The notes under the pieces were generated by a model. It did no database searches and was not told the DNA's origin. It saw nothing but the letters and a program-made list of their open reading frames with translations. Source: Nymphaea colorata (taxonomy: Eukaryota; Streptophyta; Magnoliopsida; Nymphaeales; Nymphaeaceae). Taken from it: a stretch of 64,000 nt of DNA. The translations under genes were made by a program, and so were the position numbers. The stretch lies in assembly GCF_008831285.2 (NCBI RefSeq), contig NC_045138.2, positions 35,579,115 through 35,643,114 on the forward strand, read 5' to 3'. Positions 36,184 to 47,916 of the stretch are shown here, piece after piece (within the stretch, counting starts at the first letter, position 1; every line of letters begins with the position of its first letter).

Positions 36184-37860
36184 GCATTGTAAATTAAACA
36201 GGTACTGAAAAAAAGACCACGGGTAAGAAGAAAAGGAGATGGCACGTCCATGTAATCTGCTGGGAATGTATCATATAACCAATAAAGCAATGTAAATCTT
36301 CACACGCAGTTCCACGGATTGCCGTCAAAATGGAGGAACCACAACAAATAAAGCGAAGAAAAGTTGCAGAGAAACAGTCATCCTTGTTTTGCAGCGAAAT
36401 TATTTTGTCATGTTACGTTAATATCCTCTTAAAAGTTTGTTTGGCAGCAAAATTTCGTCCACATATCGCCACTGAATTGAGATAGAGATGAAAATGAGAA
36501 AACGAAACAAAGACGAAAATGAAGCCGGAAGATGAAAAGAAGATTAGATTTCTACGACCATCCTCATAAACGAGCAGTAGACAATTACCTCTCTCCATTC
36601 TCCCATATCAAGTTATCAACCATTTCTAATTAGAAAGGAAGGAAAAGGATTCCAGGCTCCCAAACCAAAAATTGTTCCCAGGGAAAGAGACCAAATAAAT
36701 TATTATCTACGTCTGAACCTGGCCCATGCGAAGCCCGGAAACCAAACTAACCAGACAATTTTAAATGTGCCAGGAAAACCTTAATTACAACTATGGTGGC
36801 TCAGATGCAAACAGCTTGGTCCACCTATGAAAAGGTTAGATCTAAAACCTTCAAGCTGAAGGAAATCAAGAAAACACCTCTGGTTGATTTATATAGAGTT
36901 TATCTAGTTATGGCTTCTGAACCCCGACCCGACTGCCAGAAAAAAAAAAAAAAAAAAATTGAAATGGCTTCTTCGATTGCAGCGTTCAGAAGTCCCGAGG
37001 ACTGCAAATTAACCATCAAACTCATGCCAAAGGTGGAAATTCGCACAAAGGACAGCAGCTAAAGCCTTCTAAAGTACTACATTGGAGACGGCAAGCTTGC
37101 GTCTGAAATCTTCGCCAGACTAATTTGTGAGACGGAGATACCGGCCAACAAATGCTTCGTCCACCTAGGGTTCGGCTTATGACCTTAAAAGTTCAATGGT
37201 GCCAAAACCCTAATTGAGACACACTTTTTGGCATCATCTGCTCTAAGCCTATCAGATTGTGTCATCCTTCTTTTAAGTAATGGGAAGCCGACAAGTTGGT
37301 TAGATGTGTAAACCTTGCCAACCCAAGATGTGAATGTTTACCCATTTCCGTTCTAGTCCTTAGATATAAAATCCTCTATGTACCTCTCCCTTTTTCATCA
37401 AGACAAGGACTCTCATTGCTTCAGCCTTTGTGACAGATAGCAAATCCTTGCCATGAGACTTGTTAAGTCTCCATCAACTGGAATGCTTCAAGTCAACCCA
37501 TCCAACCAAGGGAACCGAAAACCTGACAGCGCCCTAGCCAAAAACAAAGAACAAGGCCAATTAGCAGTTACGTACACCCAATACGATTAGTTCAGGAAAA
37601 AATAAAAATCAAATCTGTGATTAATAAATTTCACTGCCCATTCCAACAATTATTCATATGTACAATGAAGCCCAGGTGAATCACCGACTCCAAAGCAAAA
37701 AAAATTTCAGAGCCACCCACCCAATTCAATCTTCACCATTATCAGAGGGCAATAAAAAAACCAAAAAATTTGGTTAAAAAATTAATACAAAAAATCAAGA
37801 CTAAGCCTCCATGACACACTCGGCTCGGAGCGCTGCTCAGTCATCCCTTCCGCCAAACCA
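36184..37860. other. Convergent 3' region between propeller gene and LARP1
   Basis: Both neighbours end into this stretch. A canonical AATAAA at 36281-36286, about 100 bp after the propeller stop, is a plausible poly(A) signal. A 19-base A run lies at 36940-36958 inside a short ORF (36793-37062) with no recognisable domain. Nothing else supported. Confidence 0.5.
36281..36286 (+). terminator. Candidate poly(A) signal AATAAA of the propeller gene
   Basis: The hexamer lies 98 bp past the stop codon; a second copy occurs near 36346. Plant signals are loose, so position is the main support. Confidence 0.4.
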
Positions 37861-40800
37861 TCACTGATTCACAGCTTCAACTGAAGCTGGAGACGCTCTG
37901 CTATTTGCATGATCATCAGCAGCACAATTAGTGTAAAGAAAGCGATCTTGTGTAATTTTTGACATGGCGGCGAACTCATTCAGAGAGAAACTTTTACTCC
38001 TAACCAACTTTGCCAGCTCCGGATGCATCTTTAGGGGCCTCTTTCCCTTTTGCAAGTTGTGAAATGCCCTGCAAATTGTTCAGAATGTAGTTATTCAAGT
38101 ACCCTTCGAAAGATAACCAAGCAGTTTCATTATGAAGCCAGGCTAACACCTGAACAGAAAGAAAAGACAGGACCGAAAGAAAAGACGCAGCATGAAGAGA
38201 AAGGGGTGAACAGCTTCCACTTGTACAACCTGCCACAATGGGCACAAACGCTTGTGAACTGATGCTAACCAGAAGACCAAAAACACAAGTCTAAGGCACA
38301 AACCCAATCCATTGGTTGAGGAACCACAAGAAACCAAACAGGAACATTACTGGACAACGGTTTTATTCTTTGAATTTCAACAAGCAACTAAGATAACAAT
38401 GTCATTCGACCAACACATTTGACTCAGAGATGAAGCGGGTCCTAGCAGAGTTCACATGAATAGGTTATGAAGAATTGAAGACTCGGTTCTTACCAACCTC
38501 ATTATGGGCCAGCACCAAGCAAACACCCTATGTGATCAGAAAATAAAGGCATGCATCAACTAGATTAAAAGGACTGAGTTAGTAAATTACCAATACTGTT
38601 CAAGGCCATACAAATTCCCTTTGCTATATAACTCAAGGGTCAGTTGCTCAAAATCATCGTACAAGTCTCCTCTGAACTTCTTCTCCAATCCATCACTGAA
38701 AATGGGCATTCCACCAGTAAAACAGGTCACATTAAGACAACCAAAAAAATTCTCAAGAAAGAGAAGTCGACATCAAAGTACTGTAATTCTCAAATATTGG
38801 ACAAAGTGGATTGCTGATTTCCAGTAGAGAAGCTTTATTGAAGGACCTGAAACAGATTTCATTGAGATCATACTACGAAAGCACTAACCACTGATGAATA
38901 TGGACTTGGAAAAGATGCAAGAATATGGAAAAGGGAGAGAAGGCCTCACATAATCTTCCTATGAGAGGTAGTGGAGCAATGAATTTAAGCTTTTTTTTTT
39001 GGGGAAAAACAAATGAAAACAGAAGGAGAAACTTAATACCTATAAAACTTCAAAAGGCACTCTAATCCATAACTATAATTAGCTGCTGAATCTTCAAGTG
39101 CCAACTTCCGGAAGTCATTGTACATAGAGCGATTAAAATGATATTGCAGAAAAAACGACCAAAATCTGTAGAGGCTGTTCATTTCCTGCGTTACAACTAA
39201 CATGTCAACTTTATGAAATTTCATTGATCCACCAAAATATTCTAAAATATAGTAAGAATGCTAATGCAATCTCTCATAAGTCATATGTTCAACACCAACA
39301 GGGACTAGTAAACATCAAGTAAATAGCAACTCATTCTGGAGTATGAAAAGCTCAAGTGAGAAACAGACAATTTCATTTAACCCAGAGATCAAGCAACACT
39401 GCAGTTATTGGACAACCAGAATCATATTGCAACGTTATTGTATTTTTTTTTTAACATAGCATTGTACCCAAAACTTGCTGTGCCCAAAATTTCACATCCT
39501 CTATGTATCTGTGTTATATATATGTATATATATATATATATATTCATTTCATTGTGTATTTAAGTATTTATTTGTTTATTTATTTCTTTGCATTTACACT
39601 CATATTTAAAATTGACTTCCTTAAAACTCATTAGCACCAGTGGGATTACCTGACAAATTATTACAAGACTTGCACCTTTCCGTATTTATGAAAGAACAAG
39701 ATCCACAACTATTGTTTTGACAAGACAAATCAAAGAATTTAGCATCAAGCCTAATCAAATTGCACGAAAAGGTTAGTAACTGGAAAATATCACTTGCCTT
39801 AATGTCAATTGAGACCTGTACATCTCTCAAACCATTTAAGCACTAAGTTTCATTTCACTACCTCAACTGACCCACTATGAAGTTCTGCATCCTTAGTCAT
39901 GCCACACAGGTACATTGGTGTCATAGATCAGTTTGAGGTCCTATTATGGTCTGTCTCCTTTGATTATTCAATAGTGCATTAAATTTTTCAAATTTTGCGC
40001 CCAAAAAATAGAACATCGAACTCAGTTGTGTAAACATCCAGCTCACCTACATAGCCTGACAACAGTTCAAGAACCCACTAAAAGTTAACCATTTACCCAG
40101 GTCAAGCATGACAAGTTGATAAGATGATGTTACGGTTTTATATTCAGTATTACATAAAATTCACGGTGCAGACTAAGCAGCAAGGATCACAGCCTACTGC
40201 AACTACAGTGTGTGCAAGGAAAACCAAGTCAGGTATCAATCTTCTATAAAAAGGGTTTGGTTGTAGAAACACCATTAACAATAAACATGACCAAGATATG
40301 GCGATGCATCTGACAATGCAAGTGTCAGCTTGTCACCATATAAATGCGAATAGCACATGCATCCTGTTACCATGTTTTGACAATGCATGGGATTTAAACA
40401 CAACAGTAACCTTTATACAATAAGCATAATCAACGAATCTGACCTCACTGCAACCAATCCCCATTCTCTTACGATCATTTAAGGAACACTTGTAGTACTC
40501 CAAATACCTAATCCAAACAACAGACAAGTGCATAAGATAATAACACTGACAAATCTGGAAACCTTCTTCTACTACTGTCTTCTTGTGGAACCAAAGCATA
40601 TCAGTTTGGAACTCAACTTACTTATGTTGCCTGAAACCACTTGCTTCAAGAAGTTGAGAATTTGGATGCTGAAAGAGAGCAAAGGGCTTTCTCATAGATT
40701 CAACGGAAGGGCTGCATCCAGAAATGACGCCAGTTTCAGGATCAGCACCAGGAGAAGCATTTTGTATTGAAAATGTCAAACCAGGTGAAAATTTCTAGCA

Positions 40801-43800
40801 AGTAAAATATTAAAACTAGTCATACTATTGTCACATATATTGTTCTTGGGATTTTGTCATTGAGGTTTTTCTCAGATATTAATCAAGAAGATTGTTTTTC
40901 ATGGAAAATTTTCATAAATTCAAAACTTTAACATACATATAAATGAAAATTACGAAAAGTCGAGTCTTCCATAATTTTCTAAAAAACTTCAACAAAGTTC
41001 AAAATAATTATTAAAATATTGAAAAGGCATCAAGAATTTTAAAATATATTAAAAAACATGTTTTTCTGAAAAAGGGGGGAAAGCAGAAAAATATTATATA
41101 ATGTGATATTTTCATTTTGGTATTTTTTTCAAATATCGTACTTTTCCTGTTTTATTTGTTTTGTGCTATTTTCCCACTTTTGGCATTTATTTGAGAAAAA
41201 CGGTAATATTGTGACAGTGGTTCAAAACTATAAACTAGAAAGACCATAAAACAGTGTTAACTGGAACAAAAAACACTCACCCACAGCTTTCAGGTGGAGT
41301 CATCCCAAAGAAAAATCCCACTAAGTTGCTTGGTGAACTTTCACACAAAAGACCATGTGGACCACAGTCAGAACCGTAACTATTAGAATTAGAAGGAAAT
41401 AGGAGCTGATCATACTGCAAATGGGTATCACACCTATCCTTGTTCCTCCTTTGAGCATTCAAATGGCTATTTTCAATGACATTGATTCCACTGAGAACTG
41501 CATTAGGCCTTGAAGACACTAATCCAGGAACAACGTTACAAGCTTCCAGATCTCTATCTTTGACATCTTCACTAGATATGCAATTTTGAGCACTATGAGC
41601 ACGCTCCTGCATACAACAAGTTCAGCAGATGGATTCTAGATTTATGACACACATAAGCACGCATTCCATATAGACGATAAAACGTCAGAATAAACCACTC
41701 CAATCTGTTCAGCCTCCTATGAGTTGACAGTAGATAGGAAAAAAAACAAGCAGATGCATCTTGAAGGATATTTAAATGTTAATCGCAGGAATAGATGCTA
41801 TTACTCATTTTTTGGCATTTATTTGAGAAAAATGGCAATATTTTGGGAGTGGTTCATGCCTATAAACTAGATAGATCACAATACAGTATTAACTGCAACA
41901 TCAGAAACCAACATTCTGGATGGTAGGCATTAGTAAAACCCTTAATCAGCAGAAAGTCAGAGACACTATAAAAGATACAGATCTTGTCCAAGAAAATGTT
42001 CAAAAAACACAACCATGGTTGCCCTTGTTAATCGATCTAGGACTGAAAACTAGCTGGATAACTGCAAGCAATTTCTTTGTCGGATTTAGTAGAGAATCTA
42101 GGGAAAAATTAGTGAGAAAACTCAAGTGATTACCGTGTCTCCATGGTTTCTATAAGTGTGTGACAATGTCAATAAAGCAGAATCAGCAAAGATCTCTATT
42201 TCCAATAACCAGAATGAATAAGCAATAGAACAATAAAGTAGTTCAGAAACACAATTCAGATAATAATCACTCAAAAACTGGCTTACCAGCAGCAGCAATT
42301 AACTTGCTATTTATCCGTCTATTGCTTTTCTAAAACTCTGCGAAGTCAGATAAATACTAACACCACATGACAGTAGCCAAAATGGAAAATTATGAGATTG
42401 TAGCAAATTAGATGTTAATAAAGGTTTAAGGAATTCTGACATTGAAAATCACTATTTGCATGTTTTCCAGCAGGACTAAACGAAGGTTCAAACTTCAATG
42501 GTCATACCTGAGACACAACTACAAGTTTTTGTATCTCGTGGTCATTGACATCCATATGATCATCGAATTCCTTATTCCTAAAGGAAGAAACAACAAAAAA
42601 TTGTAAATAACTAATATAAACAAGATAATACAATGAATCTTAAAAATATCATCACAGTGGTGCTAACTGTTAAATCACAAATGTGTGTAGCAATTTGTAA
42701 TAACCACAGTATCAGTAAATGTACAACTAGTTTTTCAAGCCAACCTGACTGCAACATAAAGTACCAAATACTGCACTATTCAACATTATTCCTCTCATTC
42801 CAGTGATTTTCAGCCACAAGCAACATACAGTTGCAACTCACAACCTATATGCAGTATGCACTGTATACTAGTCCAGCCAACATCTATTACAACGATGTCC
42901 TTGCTGGTCGATAAAAGTAAGTATCTTTAATAGAAGTATCTCTCACTTTGAAAAAATAATGTTTGGCCATCTACTCATTATCTCTCTTTTAAAAAAATAA
43001 TGTTTAGCCATATACCCATCATGAATCACCTACTTTGGATTTATTGAAGTGCCAGCATGGTGTCAACCAACACATAGTAACACAATTGTATGTCAAAGCT
43101 TGATTGACAAATCTTAATGACTGTGTGCTGTCACCTGCCTTCCCCTTATCCTGTTGCCTAAAAAGACAGAGAAAGAGAACTCACCTACAGAAAAATAAGA
43201 AAAAGTGCATATTAAACATGTATGTCTAGAGCTTGCGATGGCTTGCTTTGAGTGAACCACACTTTATACTGGTAGTTTTCCAGTTAATTATATTGGAAAC
43301 ACTTTTAAGATCCAACTGCCTCATGCAAAGTTGGTCATGAAGATTTTGTGCAACATGTGGTTGCGTTTTAAGGTGCTTAAAATCTCTATACACATCAAAA
43401 CCTTCCCACCGAAGACAAATCTTCAACTATGGAATCACATCTGCAAACCTTGAAGGATATCAATCATACATACACATAAATACAAGAATGTATATATATA
43501 TATACATATATATATATATAGACAAGATTGCTAGTAAATCCAGAAATATAATAATAAATTGTAGGTAGATGTTGGTATATGTGTGAGTTACGTAATGCAG
43601 TGAAACTTGCACATGTATATTATGGAGATGATACATAAGTAATTAAGCACAGGAGCACTTATAACAAACAGTATACAATGTGGATCTGTAGTAAGCAAAT
43701 ATTCTGCTTATCTGCAAGTACATGCAGAGAGACTAGCTCATATGCCCCCCATTGGGCATGAAGGGGTTGCAAATACATTGTACTCGTATAATATGGAGCA

Positions 43801-46800
43801 TTGACCACAACGACATCACAAACTACCAAAACCCGTTGCCATATAAAGTATGGATTTGCAAAATCTTGAAGGCATTTAGACATGTGCATCTGTGTGTGTC
43901 TCTCTCTCTCTCTGTGAGAGAGAGAGAGAGAGGGAGAGACCCAATTGCACTTCCATTGGCAGGACTTCATAAACAAGAAGCAATTTATTCAACAGATTTT
44001 AGCAGACACTTGATGATGCCTTTTTTCCTTTTCCTAAATACAAACTTACCTTCCAGTAGATGAAATATGATCCACTCTATCAGTATACTCTAATGGAAGC
44101 TCTTCATCAAGCAGGGGAGGGCCACAGTCCCCATTAGAAATTGAAGGCGCAGCTACAAAAGCATCACCCGCTGATTCTGGTTGACCCAAGGAATTGACAA
44201 AGCTTTTCTTTGTAGAATAACCAGAAAGAACGCTGTCCTTTGGACGGTCACTCGATTCATCAAAAATCACAACGTCAATGACATTGTTTGCTCCTAAATC
44301 CAATGGTTCACTTGTCAAGTTTTCAATATGTGTCCTTTTTCCAGCTGGCATTACTTTTTCAACCTCATTTTCAGAAGAGCCTGCAGATGCAGTACCAATT
44401 TCAGAGGCATGCTCCAATTGGATGCCTTCTTCTTGAGAACTTATCAAAGTGCCATGATGATTGCAGGAAGGAACAATAATCCCATGATGACATTTTAGAA
44501 CACCTTCAGCCATCTCAAACATGCCATTTGAATCATCAGATGCTGTATAATGTTTTGCAATCTCTTCAATGGCCTCCAGACATTTTTCCGTGCCACTGGA
44601 TGCTCTTCTAATAGTATCATCACCTTGTGAAGCATGTGAAGAGACCAGAAACACATCATCTGGCAAGGGACCAAGAAATTTGTCCCAGTCTTTGCTTTTC
44701 CTCATCATATTCCCCTATCAAGAAGACCAAATTATTCAAGCAGAAGAGAACAGAGAACACGAAAAGTAAAAGGCACCTCAGAAATACAATTTTAACTGCC
44801 AAATAGGCAAATAATCAAAATAAAAGCATCAAAAGTTTTAGATGTCTCACTCGTAATTCAACTTGACTTGAATCCTTGAGTGCATCAATGACTACTTCAA
44901 TATCTTCTGTCATGGCTAGAACCTGAAGCAGATGATAAATTCCAAATAACTAAGTGCTTGATACGTGTAAAAGGTCTATGTTAATGCCCTATCTGATGCT
45001 AACTAAACAAAGATGCTTAAGTAAGCAAAAAAAATGCATATACTATGGGGTTGTGAGTCTGGATTTATTGTGGGCAGAAGGAACATGCAATAGTAAAATA
45101 ATGAGAGACAAACCCGTCTAAAGCCAGCAATTAATTTTATAGAGATCCACCCTTCTTCATCAATTACACTGCGCATAAACCTGTCTTTACACAAATTTTC
45201 CGCACTGAAGAGATAATTCATATTAGTTCACAACTCAGACAGCAGAGACTATCACTCGTAAAGAGAGGTACCCAAAGCACCGGTTCTGGTCTAGCACTTA
45301 AACGTAGTATCATAAAGACTGAGATTTCAGGGAAGAAATTAACCTGAAATAGTATTCTATCTGTTTGACTATCCGAGTTTTCAACTCCTGCAAATCAGTC
45401 GACTGGGAGATAACTTCAGATGCCAAAAGAGATGATTGCGGAGGTGATGAGAAAGGAACTGGCATTTGGGGAGAAGGCAGATTCGGTTGGGCAAAATGGT
45501 GTGCACTGCTAGCATGTTCATAAGGTGGTGGTGCAACATGGAAGATTGAAGCTGCATTGAATGGTCACTGTACCAGATCAGGTAAAGAAGAAAGGAGACA
45601 AAAGCAAAAAATAATTTTATGAAAAGTACTTTGTTAGCATAAAAAAAAATAGTAAACATCACTCCAGGTATACAATAAAAATATAAAACATTAAGGACAG
45701 AAAATGCCTTTACCAGGAGCTGTATTCATAAATGCCTGAGGTGGACCAAAAAAGCGGGGATGCTGACCAGGAAAAGTTGGACCAGCATGCTGTGGCATGT
45801 TACTGGGAATATATGGCCATTGGTGATGCCATGGATGATTATACCGGCCAATAGGCTTCTGAGATAAAAGCTTTCTGTTATAAAAATTGCTCCTGCAAGA
45901 GTTTGAATTACCTCGAATTGGTCTCTGAATGTTACCGTGGATATCAGCACCAATTCCTGCTGCATGTGGATTGAAGGGTCTCATGGGCATACGATATCCA
46001 GGTCTACAAAAGGTAGCATCTGAAGGAAACATCTGACTGGGGTTAGCTGGGAATGTGTAATCTTGAGCTGCTGAATGTGGAGGATACATGGGCATTTGAG
46101 GAAATGGTAGAATATATGAAGGAGAACGATGCATAGGATAAACTGGAGCAATGCCATTTGCAGGATAATACCGCCTTGGACCTGACTTATGGTGCATATG
46201 AGTTTGTCTATGAGAACGTGTAGCATCTCCATGACCATTCAATTTTTGTTCATGAATTGATCCCTGGAAATAATGAGGAAGAGACAGCAACAGCTTTAAA
46301 GTTTAAATAAACTGACAACTCAAGCCAAAAGAAAACAACAATTACAAAAGAACAGCCATGGAACACCTTAGTAACATTTTTCATCTCAAGTGGCTCTCTC
46401 AGATTATACTAATTTGATCACGCATGCAGTGGGAACCAGGTCATAGTAGCTACTATACAAAAGCAGGATAGAGAAGCATGACGATCCGGCTAAAATTAGT
46501 AAACATGCTAGAGTATATTGTAGCAAAAGGCTGCATTGCAATTTTCAACCTAAAGGAGAGAAACAAAATGTAAAGGAATGTGCTTCAAGGCATTCCATAT
46601 CCTATAGATCCAAGCCCTGTGGAACTCAAGTTTGACAGTCACACGATTGCATGTACAAACTCAAGCACGCACACCGATATATATATACACTTAAAGAGAT
46701 CAACCACTCATAGTATATAACCTATTCAAAGCAGATCTCGTCGTTCGTACAAGATGCACAGCGCTACAAAAGCCAGTGCTTGACAAACTTCTTTTTTTGT

Positions 46801-47916
46801 TTTCATGATTGATCTCTATTTGTTCGTGTTTCCCTTCAGAAAATCCTAGCCTACCGTATGAAATTTTGTTTAATTGCAGCATTTTAATCCTATCGAATCC
46901 AACTTTCAGGTAAGAGAAAGAAGGGCAGAAAAGGACGCCTATAAATAATTATGGCATGGAAAATGCACCTAAAAACGCCAAAAAGTGCGCTGATGTGCTC
47001 TCGTCAGTGCAGGTATAAAGAACCCATCGACATATCCTTGTGACGTAGCTTCCAAAACTATATAAAGAAACACCAAGCTTATTTAATTTGTCCGCTCCAG
47101 GTATACCAGTTGCCTATCGGGTTTTACTGTTTCAATGAAATAGATGAGTTACACAATGGAGCTTCCAATTAGTCTGGAGAACGCAAACACTTGAAAAATA
47201 CGAGAACATCGATCCCACCTACTTTCTTTAGATAAATTACGTGTGCTTTTTAATTGCAGGGAAGTACGTTTCTTGCATATGAAATTCTTAACACACTCCA
47301 ACAGCTGCTCCAAAAATCATAGCGCGAGACGTTCTTTATGATCCAGGGCATGAGTTGCTCGCTACAGACCCTGCTTTTCTAACCAGAGAAGCAAAACCAA
47401 AAGAACACGAAAAGCAACAACGTAGATGAAGATACGTTTCTCTACACATTATGTTTCTGAAGATGAAAACTGTAAAGAAATTCTTAAATAAACAAACAAA
47501 CAGGACGAAGAAAGCGTGCACAAGTCAAAAAAACGGATCAAGCCAACCTCCACAGACTGAAACTGCTCTTCTTGCTGCGGTGGCGGTGGCGGAGGCGGAG
47601 GTGCAGGACAAACCTCTCCCCCGCTACCACAATCTGGCCCTGCGTCTGCATGATTCGCGGCGAGCGGAGGCCACGACTCTGCCCCCATTACAGCACAAAC
47701 TACGTTCCCGTTTGTCGCCGGCCTTTTCCACGCGCTCGGCCTCTCGACCTCGCCCTCGCCCTCCGCACGGCCAACGCTATCCACCCGGCTATCTCCACTT
47801 GCGTCGATCCTGACGGAGGCCTCGAACTCCTCTGAGAGGCCGGCCGCATTCGCAGCCTCCGCCGGCGGGTTCAGAGGGCACGAAACCGCAGCAACGGCAA
47901 CGGAGCCGCACTCCAT
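37861..47916 (-). CDS. LARP1: La-related protein 1 (LARP1) with La motif and DM15 region
   Basis: Spliced CDS of about 987 residues; exons 47548-47916, 45714-46263, 45344-45551, 45114-45204, 44851-44922, 44050-44714, 42508-42577, 41281-41606, 40622-40711, 40444-40507, 39040-39185, 38591-38695, 37861-38068. Phases join; the exon 9 start is the weakest call. The N-terminus has PSAWKRP then [10 protein letters not shown], a plant LARP1 hallmark, a Pro8 tract and a Pro/His/Tyr-rich exon 2. The La motif (about 357-432) includes [34 protein letters not shown] and [28 protein letters not shown] precedes the DM15 region (about 797-925): [70 protein letters not shown]1 binds the cap and 5' TOP of translation mRNAs downstream of TOR, and in Arabidopsis aids heat-triggered decay with XRN4. 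Oddity: two expected cap-pocket tyrosines are replaced (Asp885, Leu924). Confidence 0.92.
39516..39542. repeat. (TA)n microsatellite in LARP1 intron 10/11 region
   Basis: An alternating TA run with one G interruption, in the intron between exons 10 and 11. No function visible. Confidence 0.85.
41179..41274 (+). repeat. Direct repeat copy 1, beside LARP1 exon 8 donor
   Basis: Starts TTTGGCATTTATTTGAGAAA, contains CAGTGGTTCA and CTATAAACTAGA, and ends CTGGAACA just 6 bp from the exon 8 boundary. It matches a segment 632 bp away on the other side of the exon. Confidence 0.75.
41811..41908 (+). repeat. Direct repeat copy 2, in LARP1 intron 7
   Basis: Same order of blocks as copy 1: TTTGGCATTTATTTGAGAAA, GAGTGGTTCA, CTATAAACTAGA, then CTGCAACA. 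Differences are scattered substitutions and small indels. Together the two copies bracket exon 8. Confidence 0.75.
42951..43012 (+). repeat. Short tandem duplication in LARP1 intron 6
   Basis: AAAAAATAATGTTT(G/A)GCCATNTAC(T/C)CAT occurs twice about 47 bp apart, separated by a TCTCTCTTTT spacer. Intronic and diverged. Confidence 0.6.
43491..43520. repeat. (TA)n microsatellite in LARP1 intron 6
   Basis: TATATATATA repeats with one C interruption. Intronic. Confidence 0.85.
43899..43931. repeat. Perfect CT/GA inverted repeat (15-bp arms, GTG loop)
   Basis: A (TC)n arm at 43899-43913 is followed by GTG and an (AG)n arm at 43917-43931, exactly complementary. It can fold as a hairpin in DNA or in the pre-mRNA. 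It lies in LARP1 intron 6, about 120 bp from the exon 6 donor at 44050. Confidence 0.85.

Noticed and set aside
36793-37062. 89-codon ORF with an internal Lys run
   Set aside because: The Lys run comes from a 19-base A tract; no domain and no transcript context, so it is probably chance or a decayed fragment.
38497-38530. Possible extra LARP1 exon between exons 12 and 13
   Set aside because: It has splice-like ends and keeps phase, but gives [10 protein letters not shown]. Direct joining to 38068 gives the conserved WAFHN, as in the family.
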